Of a stretch of DNA of 50,725 bases, positions 43,632-50,725 are shown one piece after another; positions within the stretch are counted from its first letter, which is position 1; each line of letters starts with the position of its first letter. Origin of the DNA: Oligoflexia bacterium (GTDB lineage Bacteria; Bdellovibrionota; Bacteriovoracia; Bacteriovoracales; Bacteriovoracaceae); the NCBI GenBank assembly GCA_015232015.1, contig JADGAM010000010.1:1-50725 (forward strand), read 5' to 3'. The translations under genes were made by a program, and so were the position numbers. The notes beneath the pieces were generated by a model. That model did no database searches and was not told where the DNA came from. It saw nothing but the letters and a program-made list of their open reading frames with translations.

Positions 43632-44621
43632 ATGAAAAAAAAGTATTTAATAATATTTTTATCAAACTTGTTGAATTTATGTTTAAGTATTTTTTTAGTT
43701 TCGAATGCATTTGCTAACAAAGTAGGAATTTTAGGTGACATTCATGGTGATCTTTATGCTTTTAAAGAGGCATTGAAGAATATGAAATCCAAAGGTGTTA
43801 CAGAGATAATTTTAACAGGAGATTATGGTGATATAGGAGAAGTGGATTTAGGGTTAGCATTAAAAGCTTTAGGGATATTTGCAAGAAAGGAAAAAGTTTT
43901 TATAACCTTAGGAGATGAAGAGCAATATCCTAAATTTTTAAAAAATAATTATCAGAATGTTGTAAGATATTATAAGAAATTTGGAGTCATTATAAATCCA
44001 GATGGTGGCATTGAAAGTGGAATAATTGTTATTGATGGAAAAAAAATATTGGTATCACATTTCCCTCAACATAAAATCCCAATTTATGCTGGGCCGATAT
44101 TAGAGGATATTTCGACCAGAAAAACCCCAAAGCAAGCAATGATTATTGATACAATGGCATTTGATGATTATCCTGCAACTACCATTGATTTAGAAATTTT
44201 TGCTCATACTCATAAAATGGTAAGTTATGTGTACGAAGATAGCAAGGGTGATAGATTAAGGGTAATAAATCCAGGTGCCATTAATGGAAGAAAAATTGGA
44301 GCAAATGAATTTATAGCTTGGTCTAAAATGATCCCAACCTTTGCAATTTTTGATACTAGTAGCAGAGAGGTTAATTTTTATAACGCTTCAACTGGCACTG
44401 GTATACATTTGGAAGATTCAAGAGATTCGGCTGAAAAAATTTTTAAACCTTCAAGAGGAGATTTGCATTGGGTTTCTGTGTTGGAAAAATCAGGTGAAAG
44501 GCCATGGGAGATGTTGCAAGAAATTCACAAAGCAAATAAAAATAAAGATAAAGATAATTTAAATCAATCAAAAGATGCAATAGCTGCACCTGTGGTCTGT
44601 CCCATTCCTCTAGATGGTTAA
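43632..44621 (+). CDS. Secreted calcineurin-like metallophosphoesterase
   Basis: 329 residues with a signal peptide (FLSNLLNLCLSIFLVSNAFA). Metal-site blocks are LGDIHGDLYAF (motif 1), TGDYGDIGEVD (motif 2), TLGDEEQYP in the place of the normal GNHD (the Asn-His pair is replaced), VSHFPQH (motif 4) and FAHTHKMV (motif 5). The changed GNHD block may reduce or alter activity. It ends with a Lys/Asn-rich tail and VVCPIPLDG. The neighbouring dapA starts 84 bp downstream. Confidence 0.8.
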   Translation: MKKKYLIIFLSNLLNLCLSIFLVSNAFANKVGILGDIHGDLYAFKEALKNMKSKGVTEIILTGDYGDIGEVDLGLALKALGIFARKEKVFITLGDEEQYPKFLKNNYQNVVRYYKKFGVIINPDGGIESGIIVIDGKKILVSHFPQHKIPIYAGPILEDISTRKTPKQAMIIDTMAFDDYPATTIDLEIFAHTHKMVSYVYEDSKGDRLRVINPGAINGRKIGANEFIAWSKMIPTFAIFDTSSREVNFYNASTGTGIHLEDSRDSAEKIFKPSRGDLHWVSVLEKSGERPWEMLQEIHKANKNKDKDNLNQSKDAIAAPVVCPIPLDG

Positions 44622-44705
44622 TCAAAAATAACCATTGAATTAAAACTAATCAAAATATATATTGAAGATAAACGATACGATACTACAATTATGAGGAGTA
44701 GCTTT

Positions 44706-45641
44706 ATGACTATCAATCCCACAGCAAATTCAAATTCAAATTCAAATTCAACAAAAAACAAATTAGATATATGGCCATTATGGACAGCAGTAGTAACCCC
44801 TTTTACTAATGATAATAACGTTGATTTTGAGAGTATGAGTAAATTGTTGCGCATGCAAGAGTCTGCAAAAAATGCACTATTGCTTCTTGGTAGTACTGGA
44901 GAAGCATTAACACTTTCACTTGAAGAAAAGAAAAAAGTTTTAGAAAATGCAATTTCACTGAAATTAAAAGTTCCTCTAATGGTTGGGGTGGGTGGAATTA
45001 ATATTGAAGAGACAGTAAAGTGGATTGATTATCTTGAGACTATTCAAATTGATTGTTATTTGATGGTTACTCCACTTTATTCTAAGCCAGGTGCAATAGG
45101 ACAAACTGAGTGGTTTTCTCGCCTATTAAAAAGAGTTTCAAGGCCTACCATGCTCTATAATATTCCAGGGCGTACGGGATGTGCTCTTAATGCGAAAACA
45201 TTACAACAATTAGAAAGTCATCCATTCTTCTGGTCAGTAAAAGAGGCCAGCGGTAGTACGGCCGAATTTCATAATTATCGTCAAGCAACTCCAACAATAT
45301 CTTATTACAGTGGTGATGATGGAATGATGCCATTCTTTGCACTTTCTGGAGCTGTTGGATTAGTTTCAGTCGCTTCTAATGTTTGGCCCAAGGCCACTCA
45401 CAAATATGTAGATCTTTGTAGAGATGGACGCTTCAAAGATATTCTTCCCACTTGGAAAATTGCTTCGGATTCGCTTTTTACTACTAGTAATCCTGTTCCG
45501 GTTAAAGCATTACTACACGAATTAGGGTACATTAAAACTCCTCTTATGCGTCCACCACTTTCGCATATGGATTTAGATTCTAGAGAGAAATTAATTAAAG
45601 CAAATGAGATTATTATAGAGTGGGAGAGGCACAATGGTTGA
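44706..45641 (+). CDS. dapA: 4-hydroxy-tetrahydrodipicolinate synthase
   Basis: The start at 44706 has an AGGAG ten bases ahead; the ATG at 44691 lies at that very site and is less likely. Landmarks are WTAVVTPF, LLGSTGEALTLS for the substrate loop, MLYNIPGRTG with the catalytic Tyr, and the Schiff-base Lys in WSVKEASGS. It condenses pyruvate with aspartate semialdehyde in the diaminopimelate/lysine pathway. An Asn-Ser repeat (NSNSNSNST) precedes the domain. It overlaps dapD by 8 bp. Confidence 0.95.
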   Translation: MTINPTANSNSNSNSTKNKLDIWPLWTAVVTPFTNDNNVDFESMSKLLRMQESAKNALLLLGSTGEALTLSLEEKKKVLENAISLKLKVPLMVGVGGINIEETVKWIDYLETIQIDCYLMVTPLYSKPGAIGQTEWFSRLLKRVSRPTMLYNIPGRTGCALNAKTLQQLESHPFFWSVKEASGSTAEFHNYRQATPTISYYSGDDGMMPFFALSGAVGLVSVASNVWPKATHKYVDLCRDGRFKDILPTWKIASDSLFTTSNPVPVKALLHELGYIKTPLMRPPLSHMDLDSREKLIKANEIIIEWERHNG

Positions 45642-46437
45642 TAATGTAGATAAAGTCGATAAAGCAGGAAATAGAGAAAATATAGAAAATATAGAAAATA
45701 TGGAAAATGTAGAAAATTGTAGCTGGGAAGAGGTAAAGAATGCTCTAGAAACTGGAGCATTAAGGGCCAGCAATTCAAGTGTAAAAAAAGTTATTTTACG
45801 TGCTTTTCGAGAGGGAAAACTTGTTGAAATTGATAATGGATATATCGATAAACATACAATGCTCCCTCAAAAATTTTCTCTAGATCGCAATATTAGAATT
45901 GTTCCTGCAGGGTCAACAGTTAGAACTGGAGCTTACATTGCTCCTGGAGTAGTAATAATGCCCCCATCATATGTAAATGTTGGCGCATATGTTGATGAAG
46001 GAACCATGATTGATAGTCACGTGCTAGTAGGGTCTTGTGCCCAAATAGGGAAGCGTGTACACCTTTCGGCGGCAGTTCAAATAGGAGGTGTATTAGAACC
46101 CATTGGAGATCGTCCAGTTACTATTGAAGATGATGCCTTTATTGGCGCTGGGGCCATAATTGTTGAAGGAATTTTAATTAAAAAAAGAGCAGTGATTGCA
46201 CCCGGAGTTGTGTTATCTAAGAGCTTAAGAATTTATGATCTTGTTAACGAAGTTGTTTTAGAACGAGGAGCTGCAGTTCCCGAAGGAGCAGTCGTTGTAG
46301 CAGGAGTGAGGGCGCCAAATTGTAGCAATAATAACTGGGCCAAAGCTCAGGGCATATATTTGCAAACACCAGTTATTGTAAAATATCGAGATGAGAAAAG
46401 TGATGCCTCGTTAACTCTAGAAGAGGCCTTAAGATAA
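45634..46437 (+). CDS. dapD: 2,3,4,5-tetrahydropyridine-2,6-dicarboxylate N-succinyltransferase
   Basis: 267 residues with a left-handed beta-helix made of hexapeptide repeats (TVRTGAYIAPGVVIMPPSYV, VDEGTMIDSHVLVGSCAQIG, VTIEDDAFIGAGAIIVEG). It succinylates the DapA/DapB product, so the succinylase branch of lysine and peptidoglycan synthesis is used. The start overlaps dapA by eight bases. The first 28 residues carry an Glu-Asn repeat (NIENIENMENVEN) encoded by 9-12 bp units that is not part of the enzyme fold. dapB is not in the window. Confidence 0.94.
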   Translation: MVDNVDKVDKAGNRENIENIENMENVENCSWEEVKNALETGALRASNSSVKKVILRAFREGKLVEIDNGYIDKHTMLPQKFSLDRNIRIVPAGSTVRTGAYIAPGVVIMPPSYVNVGAYVDEGTMIDSHVLVGSCAQIGKRVHLSAAVQIGGVLEPIGDRPVTIEDDAFIGAGAIIVEGILIKKRAVIAPGVVLSKSLRIYDLVNEVVLERGAAVPEGAVVVAGVRAPNCSNNNWAKAQGIYLQTPVIVKYRDEKSDASLTLEEALR

Positions 46438-46451
46438 TTAATCTTCACCTC
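46423..46451. terminator. Hairpin across two convergent stop codons
   Basis: GAGG (46423-46426) pairs with CCTC (46448-46451), and AAGAT (46431-46435) with ATCTT (46441-46445), across the adjoining 3' ends of dapD and the next convergent gene. As at 43172-43193 there is no long T-run, so it is only a possible bidirectional terminator. Confidence 0.35.
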
Positions 46452-47910
46452 TAAATTTTGGTAATTTATCATAAGGTAATTTTAAGGCATCTCGAACTGA
46501 TTTGTAATCATTTAGTAGAAGAACTCCAGATCCTTTAATCCTTATTGGATAAAAACCTTTATTTATTTTTCCCCCACCAGCACCAAAACCTATCCCATGA
46601 AATTCGTTTTCATTATCTGAATAATCAAAACTTGCGCCAGCTCCAACAATCACGTCTTTGTAATATCTATCATCGGTTTTTGTTCCAGGTTTTTTATTCA
46701 CTTTGATGGTAGATCCTGTGAGAGAAAATGTAATACCACCATATTCACTTCCTGCCGCCCAAGTTGGAATAATTGCTAATTTTCTTTCACCCAAAATATT
46801 TTTACATATCCCTACACTTAAACCTCCTCCTACTGCATATTTCACTCCCAGCTTGAGATCGAAGCCATAAGCTTTGCATACAAGTCTTTTTTCTAGAAAA
46901 CCGTTAATAAAATCTTTTACTTCATCACTTAGTATTGCTTTTAATGAAGTTTCAGTGTTTGCAAGTATTTTGTTTAAATGATTAGAAGTGTGACCTTTGT
47001 ATGCAGAAATTAAATTACATTGTTCACTTGCAAGGTGCATGAATTTATTTGCAATTTTTATTTTTGATTCATTTAAAAATTTTTTTCTAGTAACATTAAT
47101 TAAATCTACGTCGGATTTTTTTTCTTTATATTGAAGAGTTTTTTTCTCAATAGCACCATCAACCCAATTGTAAGTATTAATTTCATTTTCATTAACTACA
47201 ATTGCTGGCAGTTGATTTTCTTTTGTTGGAACTTCTTTTGCAAAATTGTAGTAGCACCCATAGATAGGATTAATTAAATCTTGATCAACTGTAGTTTTTA
47301 TTAATTTTAAATTTTTCAAGTAACCATCATTACATGATTTTTTTATTTTTTTTATAGCTTCAAGATTGAATCGAGTATCTTTTTTAGTAAGTGAATGCAT
47401 TACTATTGTGGCATTTTTTAAATATTCACCATTAGGAATGCCTTCGATTGTAAAAGTTGATTTTCTAGAATGAAGAATTTCGCCTACGCATTTAATAATA
47501 TCATCTACTTCTGATTTATATACTTCCATATCTTTATTAAATTGTTTATTTAGTTGTTCTCTTGCATCAGTTATATTTTGTGCGTCCATAGAAATAACTA
47601 ATTCTTTAATAACCTGCTCATCTTTAAAGACAGGTTCAGCAGAGGCAGCAGTAGATGCTGAACAAGTTACTTTTTCTGATACTTTAACTTTCTCTTTTTC
47701 TTTTTCTTTCTTTTTCTTTTGGTTTCCAGTTTTTACTGCGGAATCCTTTGTTGAAGGAGTATTATTGGAAATGTCATCTGCAGCAGATGATTTATTTATA
47801 TTCATATAAATTACAATGATAGAAGAAAACATGAAAGCAGTTAATAATAATAATTTTCTATCAATACTAATTGAAATTGCTGATGTTTTCATTTTCATTT
47901 TCATTTTCAT
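46438..47910 (-). CDS. Secreted or membrane-anchored protein of unknown function
   Basis: 490 residues. It starts with MKMKMKMKTS, a hexamer-coded repeat, then a signal-anchor-like helix (LLLLTAFMFSSIIVIYMNI), then a Lys/Glu-rich low-complexity stretch (KKKEKEKEKVKV). The centre is mostly helical with several single Cys. The last about 120 residues are Gly-rich and strand-like (GVKYAVGGGLSVGICKNIL, GGITFSLTGSTIKV). No family recognised. Convergent with dapD, whose stop codon it directly adjoins. Confidence 0.7.
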   Translation of the reverse strand: MKMKMKMKTSAISISIDRKLLLLTAFMFSSIIVIYMNINKSSAADDISNNTPSTKDSAVKTGNQKKKKEKEKEKVKVSEKVTCSASTAASAEPVFKDEQVIKELVISMDAQNITDAREQLNKQFNKDMEVYKSEVDDIIKCVGEILHSRKSTFTIEGIPNGEYLKNATIVMHSLTKKDTRFNLEAIKKIKKSCNDGYLKNLKLIKTTVDQDLINPIYGCYYNFAKEVPTKENQLPAIVVNENEINTYNWVDGAIEKKTLQYKEKKSDVDLINVTRKKFLNESKIKIANKFMHLASEQCNLISAYKGHTSNHLNKILANTETSLKAILSDEVKDFINGFLEKRLVCKAYGFDLKLGVKYAVGGGLSVGICKNILGERKLAIIPTWAAGSEYGGITFSLTGSTIKVNKKPGTKTDDRYYKDVIVGAGASFDYSDNENEFHGIGFGAGGGKINKGFYPIRIKGSGVLLLNDYKSVRDALKLPYDKLPKFRGED

Positions 47911-48368
47911 TTTTCCTTAATTGTTTCCACAGAAATCTTTTCTTATATAGTTTAATCCAAATGCAATTTATTTGATTTTTTTTAAGAAATAATTATTTAA
48001 ATATGATTGATTATTTATACTTATATCGTTTTTTGCCTTTTCTTAATTTTTTGAGTGTGCCCAATTTAAATGGCAATTAGCTTTTATATATGTAGATTAA
48101 TTTTATTGATAAGATACTTCAATTTTCTATTATTAAATAGAAAGCAAAAATTAATCATTTTTGTTCAAAAAATTAACATATCCATGTTCAAATATTTATT
48201 TAGAATACAAATCTTATTTGTAATTTAAAATAGTTAAAGAATTTATTTATAAAAACATTTTGCAAATTTAATTTGCGATAATTTATTTTTATCTAGTTTA
48301 GGATAGACTCTTATTTATCAATTTTTTAATTAATACTAATCTTTTGATTTTTTAGACAAAATTTGCAG
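47911..48368. other. AT-rich gap, nothing recognisable
   Basis: About 460 bp between divergent genes. It is extremely AT-rich with homopolymer runs and no frame, repeat or hairpin I would trust. It probably carries promoters in both directions. Confidence 0.5.
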
Positions 48369-49016
48369 ATGGAAACAAGAATTAAAGGCATATATTTTTC
48401 AAAAAAAGGGCCTAATATTATTGATATCTATGGTTACTCATCAAAGGGGCTACCAGGTATTGAGATCATTGGATTAGGTCGTAAGGGTCAGAGTATTAGA
48501 GAAAAATTTATCTACATTTCTAAGTGTAGAAAATTAGCAGTCCCACTCAAAAGATATGTACTATGTATTGAAGATTCAGATCCAACTCTATCATTAACGA
48601 ACAATTCAAAATTGAAAGATGAAGATGGGGCTTCGTGGCTTGAATTACCTCTGCTTTTACTCTTTTGGTGTTTAGCGGGAGTGGTGAATGTGAATAATTT
48701 AGAGGCCTGTTTAGTTGCGGGAAAAATCCTTGTTGATGGTAGGATTATTATTTTTAAGAATGATTTTTTATTAACAAAAATAATTGAAAAAAAAATGAGT
48801 AGTGAAAAAAGTTTTAGAATTTCAAATTCAAGAGAAGAAAAAAAAGGATTTACTTCTATTACTGTTAGCACTGAAATGAGTACAATTGTGAATACTGAAA
48901 CTATCAATAGCAATAATAATAATAATTGTGAGCGATTTAAAATACATTCATTGCCGTTAGATAAAATTTTTGAAAAAATTGATGATTTACATTACGAAGT
49001 TATTGAGAACTTGTAG
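48369..49016 (+). CDS. Stand-alone ComM/YifB N-terminal (ChlI-type) domain protein
   Basis: 215 residues from the ATG at 48369. IDIYGYSSKGLPGIEIIGLG corresponds to the 'V...GLP.f.iVGL' start of ComM/YifB; SIREKFIYISKCRKLAVPLK to the 'EsreRv..A...sgf..P' stretch; and WLELPLLLLFWCLAGV...VAGKILVDGRI to the 'DLpiAlgil...GEL.LdG' block. The AAA+ Mg-chelatase module that normally follows is entirely absent; instead there is a Ser/Asn-rich tail. It could regulate or decorate another helicase-like ComM, or be a decayed gene kept open. No nearby competence genes. Confidence 0.6.
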   Translation: METRIKGIYFSKKGPNIIDIYGYSSKGLPGIEIIGLGRKGQSIREKFIYISKCRKLAVPLKRYVLCIEDSDPTLSLTNNSKLKDEDGASWLELPLLLLFWCLAGVVNVNNLEACLVAGKILVDGRIIIFKNDFLLTKIIEKKMSSEKSFRISNSREEKKGFTSITVSTEMSTIVNTETINSNNNNNCERFKIHSLPLDKIFEKIDDLHYEVIENL

Positions 49017-49051
49017 TCATCGGTCATTAGTAAGTAATTTGTGTTACTTTT

Positions 49052-49309
49052 TTATAACCCTTTTTGCTTTTCTTTCATTATATCTGTGAGATGACTAATT
49101 CCCATTTTTTCAAAATCTTTAGATTCAGTTTCTACTTTGGAATATGTGGTGTTGTTTGATGAGAGGTTTTCAAAATTAATATGGAATATTCTCTCTTCAA
49201 TGTTTCTATTACTACCATTATTTTTGTCATTTTCTCTCTTACTATTGTTGTTGAAAAGGTAATTGCTATAGGCAAACATTAAATCGGCCGAACTGTTCAT
49301 ATTATTCAT
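49052..49309 (-). CDS. Small hypothetical protein
   Basis: 85 polar residues, Asn- and Ser-rich (NNNSKRENDKNNGSNRN), no signal, no known domain. An AAGAGGAAT site lies about ten bases ahead of the ATG. It follows the lipoprotein gene upstream in the same orientation with a gap of about 110 bp. It may be a genuine small gene, but the low complexity makes this weak. Confidence 0.4.
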   Translation of the reverse strand: MNNMNSSADLMFAYSNYLFNNNSKRENDKNNGSNRNIEERIFHINFENLSSNNTTYSKVETESKDFEKMGISHLTDIMKEKQKGL

Positions 49310-49421
49310 AGTAGATCTATTCCTCTTAAATGCCTCTGTATGTATAAACTATGTGTTTACAAGATAACTAAATATCTTGTCAATACTATATATACTCTTA
49401 GTCTTATACATAAGGTATATT

Positions 49422-49817
49422 TTATTTTGATTGCTTTCTTGGGGCCTGTGCCTGATAAACCTCTTTTACAAAATCTTGTAGAAGAGGTTCATTCGAGATA
49501 TTATCAAATAGCCAATTATGAGCGTAATAACCATTTAAGCGTATTGCCGCTCGTTTTGCATGCTTTTCTTCTTGAAAACGAACAAGAATTAAAATAATTC
49601 CTCTTATGTTAACGGTAAGTCCATAAGTACATCCTTCTCCATAATCTTTACAATTTATAATTGGAAATTGTTGTGAAGGCATTATTAAAATTGCAGCAGG
49701 TTCTTTTTCAATTAGCATGGCCCATAGTTTTTCGTGAGTGAGTTCTTTTTTTGCACAAGAAAATGCAAGAAATAAAAATAAAAAGAAAAAAATTGTAAGT
49801 ATATTAGTTTTTTTCAT
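49422..49817 (-). CDS. Small lipoprotein
   Basis: 131 residues with a lipoprotein signal (ILTIFFFLFLFLAFSC) and a short mature part with a central strand pair, CTYGLTVNIRGIILILVRFQ, plus a helical end (EPLLQDFVKEVYQAQ). No family recognised. It lies 12 bp downstream of the next gene, so the two are probably co-transcribed. Confidence 0.7.
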   Translation of the reverse strand: MKKTNILTIFFFLFLFLAFSCAKKELTHEKLWAMLIEKEPAAILIMPSQQFPIINCKDYGEGCTYGLTVNIRGIILILVRFQEEKHAKRAAIRLNGYYAHNWLFDNISNEPLLQDFVKEVYQAQAPRKQSK

Positions 49818-49829
49818 ATCTTTTAATTT

Positions 49830-50432
49830 TTATTTCGCTGATAATTTTACGAATTCACTTAAATAATGTTTTACTACGGCCTCTATTTCGATTACCTCCC
49901 CTTGAAAGCGCCAACTGATGTCGTTAAAAGGCCCAACATGTGCTTTTATTTCATGGGCCATATTTATAGGAGGAGAGTCAGTGTTTAATCTTGCAGAGTA
50001 AAGTCCTCCTGCATTTGAAATTAGAGCAATAGAGATCACATTAGAGGCCTTTCTGGCAACGACTAGTTTTAGTGAATTACGAAATAACATAAAATCATTT
50101 ATGGTATTTGAAATTTTAAATATTTTAATAATAGCACTAGGGCCTTTATTACCTCGATAAATATTAAATTTAGTAAGATAAAATTCAAAACGCTCTCTCA
50201 AATTATTCATGAAATTGATAGAAGATTCTTCTATCAGTGGTAATGTATCTAGATGTTCATTAAAATTAATTACTCCACTTTCTTCCATGTTCAATTCTTC
50301 TAATGCCAAATTTTCAACCCAGGCGGTATTTATATTATTAGCATCGTCATCATAATTATTAGCATAATCATAATTATCTGGAAGTGTTTGTTGATAATTT
50401 TTATTGTATGTGTGATCATTTTTATCTCTCAT
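49830..50432 (-). CDS. Hypothetical protein, cytoplasmic
   Basis: 200 residues. The first 40 are Asn/Asp/Tyr-rich (NYDYANNYDDDANN); the rest is a folded-looking alpha/beta domain with SINFMNNLRERFEFYLTKFN, SLKLVVARKASNVISIALIS and FQGEVIEIEAVVKHYLSEFV. No catalytic signature is visible. An AGGAGG site lies 12 bases ahead of the ATG, a little far. Followed by the small lipoprotein gene. Confidence 0.6.
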   Translation of the reverse strand: MRDKNDHTYNKNYQQTLPDNYDYANNYDDDANNINTAWVENLALEELNMEESGVINFNEHLDTLPLIEESSINFMNNLRERFEFYLTKFNIYRGNKGPSAIIKIFKISNTINDFMLFRNSLKLVVARKASNVISIALISNAGGLYSARLNTDSPPINMAHEIKAHVGPFNDISWRFQGEVIEIEAVVKHYLSEFVKLSAK

Positions 50433-50503
50433 TTTTAATCTATGCCTCCTATAAAATTTAATATTTTTGCTTTTTATTTTATTTTAATTTCCTCTGAAAA
50501 TAC

Positions 50504-50600
50504 TTTCGACCAAGGCAGGGCTGCCTCAGGCCGAAAACGCTGTCAATAGAATCGGTCATACCAGTGCACATAGCAGGAAGTCGCGATCGCAAAGGCCTGC
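50504..50600. other. GC-richer folded element upstream of the last minus-strand gene
   Basis: It contains a hairpin with TTTCGACC (50504-50511) against GGCCGAAA (50529-50536, one mismatch) enclosing GGCAG-GG-CTGCC (50514-50525), and a second one with GCAGG (50573-50577) against CCTGC (50596-50600) enclosing the palindrome GCGATCGC. The GC content is much higher than on both flanks. On the minus strand it ends about 70 bases ahead of the ATG at 50432. It shares the 12-mer TTTCCTCTGAAA (just outside, at 50489-50500) and CCTCAGG with the element at 38859-38981. The rest of the gap to the window end is AT-rich and shows nothing. Confidence 0.5.
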
Positions 50601-50725
50601 AGATTCATATAATACAATTTTTGCAGATTTATTATGATCCGTGAAACTGTAAGTGCATAATAATTATAGTGAAAAGTATAAACCTAACGTTGCATAAAAA
50701 TTTAAAAGAATTATTGAAAGAAAAA

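Noticed and set aside
49340-49597. 85-residue plus-strand frame
   Set aside because: It reads through the antisense of the small lipoprotein gene and has no independent support.
50683-50692. CCTAACGTTG at 50683 and its reverse complement at 2188-2197 as integron attC core sites or ends of a mobile region
   Set aside because: A single 10-mer pair is expected by chance at this size, no attC-like arms surround either copy, and the gene content between is mostly ordinary.

Overview
The window is AT-rich DNA (about 30% GC by eye) from a Gram-negative bacterium. Supporting genes include a TolC-like outer-membrane factor with an RND pump, lgt with many lipobox lipoproteins, a lipase with a membrane-anchored foldase of the Burkholderia/Pseudomonas type, a large outer-membrane barrel and a periplasmic-type MepA domain. 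Several features fit the former deltaproteobacteria, with Bdellovibrionota/Bacteriovoracales-like organisms as the best guess, but nothing here fixes the lineage. Two genome-wide habits stand out: the tetramer GGCC is strongly enriched despite the low GC, mostly straddling codons as NNG|GCC, and many genes carry short in-frame tandem repeats, often near the N-terminus.

Layout. 1-2.5 kb: an amidohydrolase followed by a scar zone with a gluzincin (M1-like) peptidase remnant, a CpaF-type ATPase C-terminus and the C-terminal part of a DDE transposase with an in-frame stop. 2.5-10.7 kb (minus): an apparent export operon of tandem-receiver protein, TolC-like factor, RND pump, an MFS transporter fused to a MepA-type endopeptidase, and two small secreted proteins sharing a motif. 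No membrane-fusion protein is present. 10.9-14.5 kb (plus): a cysteine desulfurase family protein, DsrC with both redox cysteines, DsrM-like and DsrK-like proteins, that is, a sulfur-relay module without DsrAB. 14.7-18.7 kb: a subtilase, a DUF4382 lipoprotein and lgt.

18.7-29.4 kb (minus) is the most interesting part: one compact operon of about 10.7 kb encoding a multispanning membrane protein with a cysteine cluster, a C-terminally extended acyl carrier protein, a ketoreductase, an apparently catalytically dead hotdog dehydratase, a radical SAM enzyme with the full cysteine layout of tetraether lipid synthase (Tes/MJ0619-like), a nitroreductase, an intact FabZ-type dehydratase, two ketosynthase/chain-length-factor-like pairs and an aquaglyceroporin. 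With KS, KR and DH but no recognisable enoyl reductase, malonyltransferase or thioesterase, it looks like a type II polyene or special fatty-acyl assembly line with a radical C-C bond-forming step. I do not recognise the combination as a described pathway.

29.6-50.7 kb is mainly housekeeping and envelope genes: gpmI, a two-block ankyrin protein, a STAS-like protein, rlmH, a decayed choloylglycine-hydrolase-family gene (in-frame TGA plus a large internal deletion), an FKBP, a HAD phosphatase, a lipase/foldase pair, a divergent enolase with its catalytic residues, dapA-dapD, a stand-alone ComM/YifB N-terminal domain and several lipoproteins or secreted proteins of unknown function. Two GC-richer structured non-coding elements lie near 38.9 and 50.5 kb. 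I saw no tRNA, rRNA or CRISPR.
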